From Brachionus manjavacas (Eukaryota; Rotifera; Eurotatoria; Ploima; Brachionidae): a DNA stretch of 64,000 nucleotides. Numbering within the stretch: the stretch's first letter is position 1; each line of letters begins with the position of its first letter. Shown here in pieces: positions 26,794 through 40,113 of this stretch. The stretch spans positions 1,302,001 through 1,366,000 of the forward strand of contig JAHQIY010000012.1 of assembly GCA_019054805.1 (NCBI GenBank). Reading direction: 5' to 3'. Made by a program: the position numbers and the translations under genes. The notes below the pieces were generated by a model, which saw only the letters and a program-made list of their open reading frames with translations, did no database searches and had not been told where the DNA came from.

Positions 26794-29700
26794 ATGGATT
26801 CATTGTCACAAACACAAGATGAACAACCCGAAGTCCAGATTAACAGACCAGTGTACAATTATGCCAAGTTTAAACAAAAGCATCAAACCAATAATTTTAT
26901 GGGATTCATGTTCTTGGTGACCCTTCGAAACATGTTCCTCAAGAGCTGCTCACCAGGAAAAAATTGCCTCATCCAAAATGTTAAAAACCGATTTCCCATT
27001 TTAATTTGGCTGAGAGAATACAACTTTCGGGACACCATTTTGGCTGATTTATTTGCTGGCCTAACAGTTGGAATAATGCACATACCACAAGGAATGGGCT
27101 ATGCATTTCTAGCCACTCTCCCTCCCATCAATGGTCTTTACACTTCTTTTTACCCAGCTATTGCCTACTTTTTCCTCGGAACATCAAGGCAAATATCTAT
27201 AGGAACTTTTGCCATAGCCTCCTTATTGACCGGCTCCATGATAACTAGACTTGAAGATAAATATGTTCCACCAGAGTTTTTTAACCAAACCTTAAATGAT
27301 ATTACATTGGAAATAGATGCATCTAGCTTCTTGAGTGAAGATAGAGATCAAGCCAGGGTTTTGATCGCAATGGCGTCATCTTTTTGGATAGGCATTATTC
27401 ATTTGGGGATGTTTTGCTTTAATTTAGGTTTCATTACCTCTTTTTTGAGTGAACCTATGATAAATGGATTTTTAACAGGTACTGTCTCTAATTGAAAATT
27501 AAAATAAAAGTTTAAATATATTTAGGAAGTGCAATACATGTATTGACTTCGCAGATAAAAACAATTTTAGCAATTCCTCTCAAGAGCTATTCAGGAGCCT
27601 TTGCACTGCCTCTGGTGAGTTTAAAGAAAAAAATTTTCAATTTTAATATAAGAGTTAATTTAGAGTTGGTACAGCATGGCATATAATATTGCGAAATTAA
27701 ATTTTGGCTCGGTCATAACTGCGCTTATTTGCATTGGAGTCTTATTTGGCGTGAAAATTTTTATAAATGATAAGTTTTCCCATAAGCTAAAAGGTGATCT
27801 AAGTTTTTTTTTAAAAAACTTAAATTTTTTTATGTATGGGAAAAAATTGAATTTGGCTTTAAAAATAATTTAAATAAGGAATTTTGAAAAAAATTTTAAA
27901 AAATATAGAACTTAATTTGGCCTTTTTCTAAGAGGACCAGGTTTTAAGATAGGAGATAAAGGGTTTTTAGCAAAAATAAAATTTAATGAAAAGACATGTT
28001 TTCATGATTTAACACAAAAAAATATGAATTTTTCTTGCATAGTGATCTGATTCAAATTGTAGAACCGATTTTAGTCTCTTGAAAAAAAATTTCTATAGAT
28101 TTTTTCATTTTTGTTCTAAATTTTAAAAGTCGGAAATTTTATTTTTTAAAATTTTTTTTGCTCTCATTAATGGACGCAGAGTTTTTTTTGATCATTAACT
28201 TCAATTTGCTTTAAATAAATTAGTAATTGATTGTATTCTTTTTTAACTATCTTCTCTTCTCCTTTTTACTATTTGATTATCTAAATCTTCTGATATTCAG
28301 AGGATGCAAATGAATAGTATGGAACTTTTGAACTTTGAACATTTTAAAGTTAATTTTTTCTAATGTTTTAAAATTTCATTTTCTTTGAAGTAATAAATAT
28401 TAGCATTTCTCAGAAGCTATTTTTATCTTCAATTTAAAAGTTAAAATGAAACCATTAAATTGGAAAGAAAAATTTTTGAAAAAAAATTCAAAAAATTTGG
28501 CATTATTTTTTTAATGAAGATTTTTAAATTTTTGCAATTTTGTCGAACGAAAATTTTATCAGAAAAGACAATCTTTAATAGACAAAGCCGGTCGGTAATT
28601 TTATTAATTTGAAATTAATTAGCCTATTCCTGGTGAAGTACAATAAGAATTAGATTTATAAAATATATAAAAAAAGGTTGCCATTAAGATACAAACCATG
28701 ATCAAAAATTATTATTGAAAAAAGGCTTTAAATTTTTTTATAAATCAATATTTTTCATTTATTAATTTTTTCTTTTAATTAATTTGAAGTACCGATTCCG
28801 ATAGAACTTTTGGTTGTACGTTTGAATTAAATTACTAAAAAAAATTTAACACTTTTATTTCAAATTTTTAAAAAGGTAATTTTTGGTACATTAATTTCCT
28901 CTTTTGCAAATCTGAGCGAGAATTTTAGCATTGGTATAATCGGGCCCATACAAGCCGGGTAAATAAGAAAAATAAATTTTTAAGAATTTTTATTCATGTC
29001 CATATATAGGTTTCCACAACCACGCTTGCCTCCTTTATTTCTTTTCAAAGATGTCATGGTTGACTGCTTGATAATCGCGATAATCACTTTTGTAAGCAAT
29101 TTTTCCCTCTGTGATTCATTTTCAAAAACCCACCTTTACCACATAAACGCCAACCAGGAATTATTAGCTTATGGGGCTAGTAATCTGTTTGGCTCTTTTT
29201 TTTCGTGTTATGTCAGCTCTGGCTCTCTTAGCCGATCTTCGGTGCAGAACAATGCCGGAGGAAAGACACAATTGGCTTCTTTGTTCTCGTGTACTTTCGT
29301 TGGTTTGGTACTGCTTTTTATCGCTCCTTTCCTTAGAGATTTGCCACGCGTTTGTCTGGCTTCCATCGTTCTGGTTGCTTTAAAAGGCTTGCTAATGAAA
29401 ATTTCAGATTTGGCCTTCTATTGGAAAGTGAGCAAAAACGAGTTTGTATAAAGACTAATTTTAGGATAAAATCAAATCTAATTTTTTTTTAATTCTAGTA
29501 TCAATTTTTTATAACTTTTCTGGCAACAATAATTCTAAATGTTGATTATGGTCTTGGAATCGGTCTTTTGTACTACATTATTATGCACATTATTAGATCT
29601 ATAGAGCCATATTCAACTAGACTCGGAAAAATACCAGGAACCGAGCTATACAAAGACATAAAAATTTACAAGCAAGTTAGTACAAAATATTTATTTATTT

Positions 29701-32700
29701 AGCTTTATAATTAATATTAAAAAAAATCCCAGTATAAAAAAAGTTAGCTATTTTTGCAAAACTTTAATCGGTTTTAAAAGTAAAAAAGTTAACTTTGAAG
29801 AATCCCCTCAAAGATCAAAATAATTTTTTTAAAGTATTAGTAGTAGTAGTTTTCTGCGACAAGTCTAAATCCTGGTGGAACAACACAAGTTTTATTTGGT
29901 TAGCTTGTAGAAGCATTGCTGCTTTTAACAGATTTTTTTTTATACTCGCTACTTACGTCTTTCGACGCCATTATTTGTGGTCCCTTTGACTCGCGAGTCC
30001 TGACAAATTACCATAGGAAGATAATCGCTGTTCTAATGCCAGGTTCCATTTTTTAGGATGAATGGTAACAACCTAGAGAAATGATTTGGCGATGAAGTCA
30101 AACCAGGTGGCAAGTAGATTTTTGTAAAAAGTAAAAATTTCCAAAAAATTCCACTTTTTTAAGAATTTTGACATATTTTGACTTTTTTAAAATTTTTTGG
30201 GCATGAATTCGAAAAAAAAGTACTTTTTTTCACGTAATTTTCCGTAAAATTTTATTTGAAAATGGTAATTTTTAGTAAAAAAAAAGTTAATTTTAAACAA
30301 TTAACAAAAATCAAAATTAAAAATTTTTTCAATTATACACATCTTAATATATTAAATGATTCGACTTATCTCCATTTATTTTTCTATAACCACTTTTATT
30401 ACCTTAATTTATTTTGATATTTTTTTTAAAGATTAAATTGAAAATTAAAGCTAATAAAAACCTTTTTTAAATGGTTTATAGAATTTTGGAATTTTTCTTT
30501 AGTTAAAGAGTGGGATTTAAATCGGGAGACTTTGGGGGAGATTAAATCTTTATTTAGAAGATATGACTGAAATATCATCGCCAAAGATTAATAAATAAGA
30601 AGCTTTTACTTTAGAATTTTTTAAGATTTTTAAGAGCAAAATGGATGCAGAACTTTACCGGTAAGTATTATCTGATTATTTATTACCATTTGGGACTTCG
30701 AACTACGATTTAGACTTTAAACTACTTAAGGACAACGACCCAAAGCATCGTTCTTTAATGTGCACTACTTTTTTAAATTTAAACAATAAAATAGTAATTA
30801 ATCTTTGACGATAATATTTGAGTCATTTCTTTTAACTAAAGATTTAATCTCTCCATCTATCAATTTTGAGTTTGGTTTATTGTTTAATATTTACATTTTT
30901 AAAATTTGTACAAAATTTACTTTTTTTACTAAAAATTACCATTTTCAAATTATAATTTACGTGAAACTACGTAAAATTACGTAGAAACAGAAAATCATAG
31001 CAGTACTGTATTTAACTTGACTAGGATTCAATACGGACTCTCAATCGTAATAAGCTGTTGTTTTACCGACTACACTACACCTCTCAAGGTTGATGTTAAA
31101 GGCAAAATTTAACTCTGAAAATTGACCGTAATTATTGAAAAGAGACAAAGATATGAATTCAATTAAAAAAATTTATTCCTTATCTATAATTGCTTTCTTT
31201 TAATTCATACTTTCATTTCATTCTTTCTAAAACTTAACTTAAACATGGAGCACCTTTCATTTCTTATTTTTGTTTCACTGTTTTGTTTTATTTTTAAAAT
31301 TTTGATCTTTTTAATCTCAAAGAGCATTAGCTCAGATTAACAATAAAAATAAAATAAAACAGTCTACCATTTAAATTCAAGTTTTTTTTAAACAAACTTT
31401 ATTATTCTCCTTTTTTTAATAACAAGATTTAATTTTAAAATTCTTGAAAGTAATATGAGGTTGAGAATTTTTATCGTTTGACTCAGTTCAAATAGAGAAA
31501 CCTTTTTTTTTATTTTAATGTTGTATGGTCATGTGATTTGATGTATTTGTGACCGTTTTATAATAAATTCAATGTTATTATTTTAAAATGTTTATTTTAG
31601 TTATTGAACGATCTGAAGTTCTAAGAATGGGATTCTTATTTATACCCATATGCTCGTGTCAAGAACACGAGCTTATAATTAATTAAGATGTGAGCTTAGT
31701 GCTTAATGTATTTGTCAGCATTTCGAAGCATCTAATCAGAGTTGTTTAAAAGTCATAAAGTCAATTTATTTTAAAAAAAGTCTTTTAACTTGTCTTGATA
31801 GACTTGACTTGAAAAATTGTTTTTTAAACAAGTTTTTTGCTGTTCCATGTAGTCATACAAGCCGATCCGAAAAAAAAGACCTGTTCGGGTACGGGTTTCA
31901 GTTTTTACCAGTAACCTACGTACACGTACCCGAAATACAAGTAAATCTCAGGTTTTTCAAACCAGATTTAAATATAGTTACAAATTTCCAAATTTAGCTA
32001 AAGTTTTTCCAATATCACCATCAATTTTTCAGCATTTGTGGTTTAGCTTGTGATAAAAGATCAAGAATATGCTGCCGGAAACCCTAATTAAAAGAGTAAT
32101 GTTAACAAATATTGATATAATTGAATTTAGAACAAAACAAATTAAAGATTTAGACGCATAAAAATGAGTGAGGTAGAAAAAAAAATAAAAAAAGAGAAAA
32201 AACATAAAGAAAAGGGGAAAAAATATAAATTAAAAATCAATTAAAAATATAAAAATAAAAAAGAGAGAATATATAATAATAAAAAGACTTTAATTAATTA
32301 AAATAGGCAAGGATGAAAAAAATGTTCTATTTATTAGTTCGTTTTACGATTCAGTCTATGTAGAACCAGAAGACTCCTTTATACTCAAAAAAAAACAAAT
32401 GTTGTGCAAGATTACAATTCAAAAACGTTTGCGTAGATCCTATTGATCAAATGGCTAAGTTTTATTCAGGAAGCTCCAGTTAGACGCTGTCCAACGCAAG
32501 TATTTTATAGCATCATTAATTCAGCTTGCATCAATAGTTTCACAAAAGAGAAAATAAATGCAGCATATCAAGGCGAGATTTTTTGATCAAACTTGCCGAA
32601 GAAATCAAAATTAATTATAAAAAAACTTCTTTCCATCGTCATCTGGCACCCCTAAAAGCGCTCGTAAAAGGGTTTTAAGGTTGAGTCAAGAAGATCGAGA

Positions 32701-35700
32701 GAATTTATCTCTTAAAGCGTGTGTCTTGTCAAATTCGTTTAAAGGGTAATTGTAAAGCGACAAATTTCTGTTCAAAATGTAAAAAGCATTGTGTGGATTT
32801 TGTACAAAATAAATAGAGAGTATTTGTAAAAAGTGTGATTGACCATGTATATTTTATGAGGTCTAAGAAAGGACTAAAATTTTATAATTTACTATTTTTT
32901 TTTCAATTAATTTAGTAATTAAAATAAATTCGAACATTTTTTCAGAAATTTTTTTTTCAAAAATACTTAAAAATGACTTATTTTTCTGACTTTTGCGCAA
33001 GTCTGTATCTAACTTCTGAGATACGTGACAAGTTTAATTCTTAATTATCTTGGTGCACTATTGTGATTTTTCAAGAGATATAAAAATTATAAAAACAAGC
33101 GTTTTTATTTTAATTTTATTCCTTAATTAATCTAAAGCTTTAATAATTTTGAATCGATTAATAAATCATTCTGTTCCAAAATGACAAATTTTTTTTAGAT
33201 AAAAATAACATTTAATAAGAGAGAGGTAGAACGAAACATATAAAAAGATTAAAAAAAATATATAAAGAAAAAAAAACATAAAGCAAAATTATAATTTTAT
33301 TTCAGGGAAAAAAACATATAATCAGTTGAATAAAAAAGATAAAACACATTAACCAAAATCAAAAATTTTTTAAAAGAAAAATAGATATATCCAATTGAAT
33401 AAAAAGGATAAAACACATAAACCTAAACCAAAAATTTTTTAATTCTTAAATTTAATTTAAGAGAAAAACACATAAATCAATTGAAAAAAAAGATAAACAG
33501 CATTAATGTAATTTTAATTTCCGGTAATACGTTTAATTTAATACGATTTGTAAAAAATTTTTTTATGATATTGTTATAACTCACGATTGGACTATTCGTC
33601 ATAGCATATCCTCCTGGCGTATATGAAGATGAATAAATGTTTTAAGGTCTATTTGGTTGCTAAATTCTTGAACCAAGACCCAGCCTAATTTTCGCCTCAT
33701 TTTAATTAATTCAATTTTTTTTAATTATTTTTTTTAATTTTATGTTTTTTCTCTTTTTGAATTTTATAATTTATGTTTTTTTTCTCTCATTATATAAGCT
33801 AAATTTATTTAATTAGTTATATGTTTTTTTCCTCTTTTTTAATGTTTTTTTATGTTTTTTTATGTTTTTTTCTACCTCACCCATTTAATAAAATACTTAT
33901 AAATGAAAAGAATTACTCAAAAAATAACAAAAGAAAATTCATTATGGTAAAAATATGATGGACGGAGGCTGTCAAAGCAGGACTCAACTGGGACCACTGC
34001 TTGGCATTAAATCTACTCCTCGTCCTAAGATATTAACAATTTTTTTTTAAATAAAAAAAATAATATTTTAACTGTGTCAATTTCGACACTTATTCAAAGT
34101 TCAAATTTAATTTTTTAATTAACGATAAATCATATTTACATGTTTTAATATATTATTCTTTTTTTTCGGAAAATCTGAGTGCCTTATTCCAACCTACTTT
34201 GGATACTACATAGAACAAGTGGATCCGTGTCTTATTTTTAACTTGAGTCGGGTCGAGAAGGTGGTTTATGACTTCGATACTAGAGTATCAAGTTCATGAT
34301 TAACCCGATGCTTAAAATTTTTGCAATCTCGGGACTTGAGGAGCTGATCAAGCTCTTCAGCCGGTACCTCGTAATTAGCAGCCCCTGAAGAAAAATAAGG
34401 TATTAATTAAAGATAGAGAAAAAGACCTTTTTGAACCTGAAATTCTTTTAATTTGAAAGATCTTGTTTTTTTTGAGTGTGTTTAGATGTCTCCTTTCAGA
34501 GAGACCAAACCAAATTGAAATTGTTGGCCAAAAGGTTTTGAACAAAATGATTATAATAACATAAAAATATTTTCAAATATTTGACAATAACTTTTTTTAC
34601 TTTGATAGTTCAGTTTCTGATTTAAATGCTTGCGTATAATTCGTAAAATTTAAAAAATTTCTTAATTGTAAAAAAACTCTTATTTTTTGAAATAATAAAA
34701 AAAAATTACTTAAAATTTCGTTATTTTTAGCCTTTTTGACTATAGTGGCCTGTCACTAAAATCGAGCATTTACGTCACTGTGGCCAGTTTGACAACTTTG
34801 CTGATTTTTGGCACTTTTTTTTAAGAAAATACCCAAAAATGTTAAAACTTATCGACCATGGTTAGTACTGTTTTGATAAAAGGTACTAATAATTATCTCA
34901 TGTTCTGCTTAAGTAATGTTTTAAATATTTTCCAATTTTTTTTTTTTCATCAATTACTTGTTTATCTCTTTTTGAATTTTATTTTTTTAATTCTTATTTA
35001 GCGTGACAATAAATAAAATTTAATAACACTAACACGTATGTACTTACACGTTTATTCTTTTTATTTATTGTCAAATAATTTACTTAAAAATAAAAATGTA
35101 CACTTAAAATTACTCAAACCTAAAACTAAAATCTTAGGTAGCCTATTTCTCATCAATTAAATTAAGGCTTTTATTATTTCTTACTGACAAAATAATATTT
35201 TTTTACTGACAAATTTTTTAATAAAAAAAGTGACTAATTGTATTAAATTTGGACAAAAAAAATTATATAACTAACAAAATATAATTTCTGATGACTAAAA
35301 GAAAATTTTAGTAAAAATTAAAAAATTAAATTATTATTATTTTTTTTCATGGTCTGACAGATTTTTTTTTTCGGCGGCTCTTGAGCTACCATCGGTTCAT
35401 GGGATTGAATTGGGATCGTTACTTGTTCGTGGTTGCTTTTTTCAATATCTAGAACAATATCATCAACATTGGTCTCTATACTTGATCAATCCGATTGCGT
35501 TTTTTTCTGCATTAAAGTCAGATATGAAATTTTGTTCAGGAGTCTCTTGGACAAACTCATGCACAATACCCTTACCACACTTTTTTAAAGGTTCAACACC
35601 ATCTAACGTCCACGTCATTAATTGAGTCGTCTTGGATATTATTCGAGTGAAACTCTGGCACTAAAGAATCAGTACTAGACATTTTTTAAACTTATAATGA

Positions 35701-37538
35701 TTAAGCATTTATTAATTAATTATTTATTTATTTTCTGTACTGAGCTAGAGCTCCTTCAGAATAAATTATAAAAAAAAAATAAAAAATAAAATAGAGTTAA
35801 TAAAAAAAGATAAAATAAAAATAAATTAAATAAACTTAAAAAAATGTATAGTAAGTTAAAAAGACATACATTGAATAATGATTAAGAAAAGATTTTAGAT
35901 TGCAAAATATTTTTTGAAAATTAATTGGCAATTTAATTTTCAAAAAATTGTCAGTACAGATTAATTGTTTTTTATATTAATTATTAAAATAGTCATAAAA
36001 AATTTATTTATTTGTCAGTTTAAAATTTAATTTGTCAATATTTTATTTGAATAGTCTTCATTTGATTTAATTAGTCCTTTAGTATTTTTTTATGTTAGTT
36101 ATTAATTTTGTCATATTAAAATTAATAAATCCTAGAACTACTCCTCAAATCATATTAAAATAGATTCTATTTTATTTTAAAAAATAAAATTAAATATAGA
36201 GCACAAAATGAATAATAATTATTGAAATTTAAAAAAATCAAAATCTCAAATTAAAATTAGATATTTCATTGAATTTTTTAGATAACACTAAAACTTTGTC
36301 TTATTTATTACATTTAGTTTTTAAAAATTTTTTTTGAATTTTTTTTACATCACCTTCAAGGCGTTTATTGAAATAAATAATAATAATAATAATAAAAATT
36401 AATTTGTCAGTACTCTAGTTAATTTAGTGAGAAAAAATTTGCCAGCGAAAAATTTATATTTGTCAGAAGGTTAAATACACGCCTTTAATTAAAAGAATAT
36501 TGATTACTCTGTAAAAATGTGAATTTTAGAAATTGCACAAATCATCCAAGATTCAATCAAAATATTAAATTAATATAAATTTTAAATTTATTATTATTAT
36601 TAAATTTTTGTGTCTTCCACTAAATTTCTTTTTTTAAAGTAAAAAAACGTAGATCAGAGTAGCTACGAAGTCATTTAGGTATAGTCAAGTTTCTCACTTG
36701 TTTTTGACGCATCAGCATATTAAGAAATATTAAAAAAATGGAGACAAATGTAGATTATTAGGTAATACAGATGGTTAATCTGGTACTTTCTATGAACTAT
36801 TATTTATTAAATTGAAAAATGAATCTTTTAATAAAATAATTAAAAAAAAAGATACAAACTAAATGTTTTTTAAAAGGCAAAAGAAATCGATCAAATAAAA
36901 ATCATTCGTGTCCAGAGTGAATTGCATGCTTCTAATTCGAAAAGATTTTTGAGTCTTGTCTATCAGCTAACTCAAACTAAACCCCAAGAATTGATGGAAA
37001 TATTTAGAAAAAACACAGAAAACGAAAAGAAAAAAATCAAAACAGAAAAGTCATTTTTGAATAAAATTAAAAGAAATGCACAAACTGAAGAAACAACAAT
37101 CGAATTAAAGGAAGAAAAATTAAATGAAAATGAAGAAACCCTAATTTCAATGGCATGTTTTAAGTTGCTCATAATCGATTGCTCTCCATTCATTTTTATC
37201 GACTCCGTTGGAGCTAAAGCCATCAAAAAGGTAGCAGACATTTAAATTTTCCCTTTTTTTTAATATTAATTTTATTCTAAAATAAAAGTTGATAAGTGAG
37301 TACAAAGAAATTGGAGTAAGTGTTGTATTAGCTGAGTGTAATGGTAAAAAAATTCAATTAATTTAAAAAATGATTTTTATTACTTTTATGCTTATTTATA
37401 GATCCATTTATTGATCGTTTGAAGCGAATGGAAACTGCCAGCTCGAATTGAAAAAATGCAGGATATTATGATGAAAACCTGATTTTTTTATCTATTAATG
37501 ATGCAGTTATTAGTGGACTTAAAATTTTAAATTCTTAA
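26794..37538 (+). CDS. SLC26-family anion transporter, ten exons, in-frame TGA near the end
   Basis: SLC26 proteins exchange or conduct anions (sulfate, chloride, bicarbonate, oxalate) across membranes. Exons: 26794-27478, 27526-27614, 27664-27793, 28790-28815, 28876-28958, 29010-29445, 29499-29675, 36877-37230, 37289-37343 and 37402-37538. All borders are GT-AG and the summed length stays in frame. Motifs: FRDTILADLFAGLTVGIMHI, PQGMGYAFLATLPPINGLYT, SFYPAIAYFFLGTSRQISIG, NQELLAYGASNLFGSFFSCY, LNVDYGLGIGLL, then PGTELYKDIKIYKQ leading into the C-terminal STAS domain with a charged insert (about residues 560-620) and LLIIDCSPFIFIDSVGAKAI. TGA at 37449-37451 ends the frame after 694 residues, yet the same frame continues with ENLIFLSINDAVISGL, the conserved end of STAS, to TAA at 37536-37538. 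Which paralogue it is cannot be told. Intron 7 (7.2 kb) is full of transposons. Confidence 0.93.
27925..28195 (-). repeat. Dispersed repeat, second copy (SLC26 intron 3)
   Basis: Reverse complement of the PABP-intron repeat at 18385-18610; this copy is longer, with about 80 extra bases in the middle. Both lie in introns of genes. Confidence 0.7.
30225..31003 (+). mobile_element. Degraded Tc1/mariner element in SLC26 intron 7
   Basis: Inverted repeats ATTTGAAAATGGTAATTTTT (near 30251-30285) and its complement (near 30910-30955) bracket a transposase remnant. The remnant reads KMDAELYR, stop, VLSDYLLPFGTSNYDLDFKL and then LKDNDPKHRSLMCTTFL at about 30640-30775, matching the second catalytic Asp region of Tc1 transposases (DNDPKHTS). 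The right end reads CATAGCAGTACTGTA, like the CAGTGCTGCTACG end of the 7270 element. Stops make it inactive. Confidence 0.7.
31737..31815. repeat. hAT MITE end or solo fragment
   Basis: CAGAGTTGTTTAAAAGTCAT opens a stretch rich in AAGTC/GACTT, matching the ends of the MITE at 23456. I found no matching right end or target duplication, so it is probably a truncated copy. Confidence 0.5.
32150..33900 (+). mobile_element. piggyBac-type element remnant
   Basis: Plus-strand coding scraps read VCVDPIDQMAKFYS (containing the third catalytic Asp context), then RRCPTQVFYSIINSACINSF. At about 32700-32810 there is a Cys-rich end (CQIRLKGNC, FCSKCKKHC) like the C-terminal zinc ribbon of piggyBac transposases. 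The order matches piggyBac. Frames are broken. Flanking AGTGAGGTAGAAAAAAA (32168) and its complement (TTTTTTTCTACCTCACCC, near 33868-33886) may be the terminal repeats. Inside are repeated AAAACACATAAACC-type units (33300-33490). A TTAA duplication was not confirmed. Confidence 0.65.
33901..35339. other. Spacer in SLC26 intron 7
   Basis: A GC-richer patch at 34180-34390 (ATCCGTGTCTTATTTTTAAC, GAGCTGATCAAGCTCTTCAG) suggests decayed coding DNA, but no protein family emerged in any frame. Otherwise it is AT-rich. Confidence 0.35.
35340..35690 (-). pseudogene. Decayed transposon-like coding fragment
   Basis: On the minus strand a frame starts at about 35683 with MSSTDSLVPEFHSNNIQDDS and soon breaks; other frames continue with acidic and then Ser/Lys-rich sequence (ATTSNDPNSIP, SRAAEKKNLSDHEKK). 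Its general make-up (Ser/Thr-Asp start, acidic middle, basic end) resembles the fragment at 13542-13830. The family is unknown. It is followed downstream by a LINE tail. Confidence 0.4.
35725..35850 (-). repeat. LINE 3' tail
   Basis: TTATTTATTTATTTTCTGTA followed by CTGAGCTAGAGCTCCTTCAG, then A-rich sequence: the reverse complement of the family tail seen at 9712, 24218 and 44560. It is severely 5' truncated. Confidence 0.8.
35851..36876. other. End of SLC26 intron 7
   Basis: AT-rich, with an AAT trinucleotide repeat near 36376-36400 and several TTTGTCA phrases (35950-36470) that may be a decayed repeat. The SLC26 exon 8 acceptor (TTTTTTAAAAG) closes it. Confidence 0.45.
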
Positions 37539-37858
37539 ATTTCAAAGCAAAATTTAAATTCTTGATATGGCTTTTGAACTACAGATTTTTCTATAATTTT
37601 TAAAAGGTGAACAAACAATGTTTTAATTAACAGTCCAATTTAAGAAAAAATTTAAATAAATGTTTTCCAATAAATTGATTGTTTTTAATCAAATTGTATG
37701 TTAACTTAGAAATGAAAAATTAGATTTCTACAATTGTAACGATGACAGAATTTTAATATTAAAATAAAATAAATTTATTGAATTCAAAAATTCTGATTTG
37801 AATAGATCATAGAGACACGAAATTTATAAATTCCAAAATATTGTTATTTTGTTTTATC

Positions 37859-37965
37859 CAGACTTGTTTTTAAGTCACAAGTCTTAAGTCAAATCAAGTA
37901 AATGACTTAAAAATAAAAAAAAAATTTTTAAGTCATTGACTTGACTTGAAGAAACAACAATTTAA
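37859..37965. repeat. hAT MITE fragment
   Basis: CAGACTTGTTTTTAAGTCAC followed by AAGTCTTAAGTCAAATCAAG and, after 20-30 bases, the complementary TAAGTCATTGACTTGACTTG. Same family as the element at 23456. It is shortened and its right end does not reach a CAG terminus. Confidence 0.65.
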
Positions 37966-39007
37966 ATTGACTGTCAATTTAAATTAATGAAAAAGAATTT
38001 TATTTTTGTAATTTTGGAAGGTTGGTATGAAATTTCACATGCCTTTATTAGTCACTATTTTATATGTAAGATTTTTAATTAAACTAATATTTAATTAAAT
38101 TATTGATTAAATAGCTTAAACAGTTATTTTAAATTAAAGAGACAAAACCAAAGAGTTCGTCTGAATGACATGAGCCTTCGTTAGAACCCTAAAGTTTGAA
38201 CTTTTCAAAATTTTTCGTCTTTTATTTTATAAAATAAATCGAAGCAAAAATGCTTTGCCCTCTCATCTACTGTGCCAGGATAGAGGACACATTAAATCTT
38301 ACGAACTGTAAATTCCAATGCAAAAATTAAATTTCTTTATGATCTTGTAATGAATTTTCTAAAGACTAGTTTTAATACTTATAGTACCTAGATTGATTAT
38401 AACAAAACAATCGTAAATAGTAAAACCATCACATTTTTTTTATCCCGAAATAATTACCCCATTTTTAAAATAAGAAAAAAAAACATTACATTTCTTAATT
38501 AAGGAAATTAGCTCCTTTTGATATATTAAAAAATTATTCTATTTATTCTATTTTAGCTTATTTTACTTTGTTTTGTAATTGTTTCGAGCTATTGACAATG
38601 AGCGTGTTTTTATAGCTAAATATTCTTTGTGTCCTTTTGTGTCATTTACTTTTTAAAAATAAAATTTTGCCCTTTAGTGTCCTTTTGTCTCTTTTTTTGT
38701 CCTATACTTAGTTCTCAATTAATTACATTTTTAAAATTTTTAACATTTTTAATTTTTTTTTATATTTAAATTTGAAAATTTTCTAAAAATTTTATTAAAT
38801 GCAACAAAAAAATTAATTTTTTTAATTTTACAGAAAGTATTTATAGATATTAAATAATATTATAAAATTTCGCTCAAAAAAATGCAAAGCCGGATCCCTA
38901 AACCAGGGCTACGCCCGGACCCCTTTTTTTTCACATGTTTACGTGAGACTTTTTACGCATAATCAATATATGGTTTATTTTGGACATACTTTCACATTTA
39001 AAAAAGT
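37966..39007. other. Spacer downstream of SLC26
   Basis: A GC-rich island at 38885-38927 (CAGGGCTACGCCCGGACCCC) stands out in AT-rich DNA and may be a transposon end. The rest shows no coding or structural signal. Confidence 0.4.
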
Positions 39008-39067
39008 TGAGTGTTGAGTTTGAGTGTGAGTATGACACTCTTATTTGACACTCGAACTCAACACTCA
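39008..39067. repeat. 20-bp inverted repeat hairpin
   Basis: TGAGTGTTGAGTTTGAGTGT (39008-39027) pairs with ACACTCGAACTCAACACTCA (39048-39067), one mismatch, with a 20-base loop. It is followed by further ACACTC phrases. Probably a small MITE end. Confidence 0.6.
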
Positions 39068-39289
39068 GAAAAATTAAGTGTTACACTCGATTCCAAAACT
39101 CGATACACATAAATATTCAATTGAAAAGTTGCAATTTTAAAAAATTTTTTAAATTCAATATTTTGTTAAGTTAATTAAAAAAATTTTGCTTTTAAATTTC
39201 AAAAATAAATAATCATATTTTTTTCTTTTGCAAAATCTAAGAAGAACATTTAAATATTTTTAGTATTATAAAAAAAAAAAATTAAGAAA

Positions 39290-39690
39290 ATGAATTCAAA
39301 TTAACCCCCTATTGGAGGAGGAAGACCCAGAGGTAGTGCTAGAGGTACAGCCGGAGCTAGAGCTGCGGTGATTCCTGTAGAAAGAGGAGATCAAATCAAT
39401 AATGAGTCTAATTTATCCTTAAATCACAGGCGAGGTAGAGGAATTTGTGTTGTAAACTCTTAGAGTCGTGAACACGAGTTTACGGTAGCTTTTATCGGCA
39501 TCTTTTATCCAAGAAGTGTTTAATACCAAAATGTTCTTCCTAAAGCCATGTGGTCAAGAATTTTTGAGGCTTTACTTGTGACAAATGTAAAAAATTTACA
39601 TGTGGTCTTTGTGTAGGGAAGAAGGTTTTTAAATCGATAAGTAAAAATTGTAAAGAACAAGTAATACGAATTTAAAATATGATTATCCTG
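39290..39690 (+). pseudogene. Short transposase-like remnant, RG-rich start and Cys-rich end
   Basis: Starting at 39291, MNSN, a stop, then PPIGGGRPRGSARGTAGARA gives an Arg/Gly-rich segment. After breaks, FTCDKCKKFTCGLCVGKK appears near 39570-39625, a Cys-pair pattern like the zinc-ribbon end of piggyBac transposases. If so, the catalytic core has been deleted. Weak call; the two parts may be unrelated. Confidence 0.4.
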
Positions 39691-40113
39691 TATTTTTTAA
39701 TTAAAATAGAAATTAACGAGAGACATTTATTTTTACATTCAGTTTATTTTTTTAACATATTTTGAACAATTTTGGTAACTTATGTTACCAAAAAAACATT
39801 TTTTTAAAGGGGTTTTCTGGACCTCTTTAGTACTTAACTAATAAAAAAAATTTCTGGATTTGAGTGTTAATTAAAATATCTTAGCTTTTTTATTTAAAAA
39901 TATAAAGAAATCGACTAGTTTTTGATACAAAAGCATAAGACTCCTATCGATTTTGGTATTAATGGAAAAATTTTAATAATGCATTAAAATTTTTTTAATT
40001 GATGAATCTAATTTTAAAACATAAATTTTATTTAATATATAAACAAAACAATTATTCAATCAGTTTGGATTATTTTAAAATTTTTATTTCGAAAAAATCT
40101 TAGTTTAATTTAT

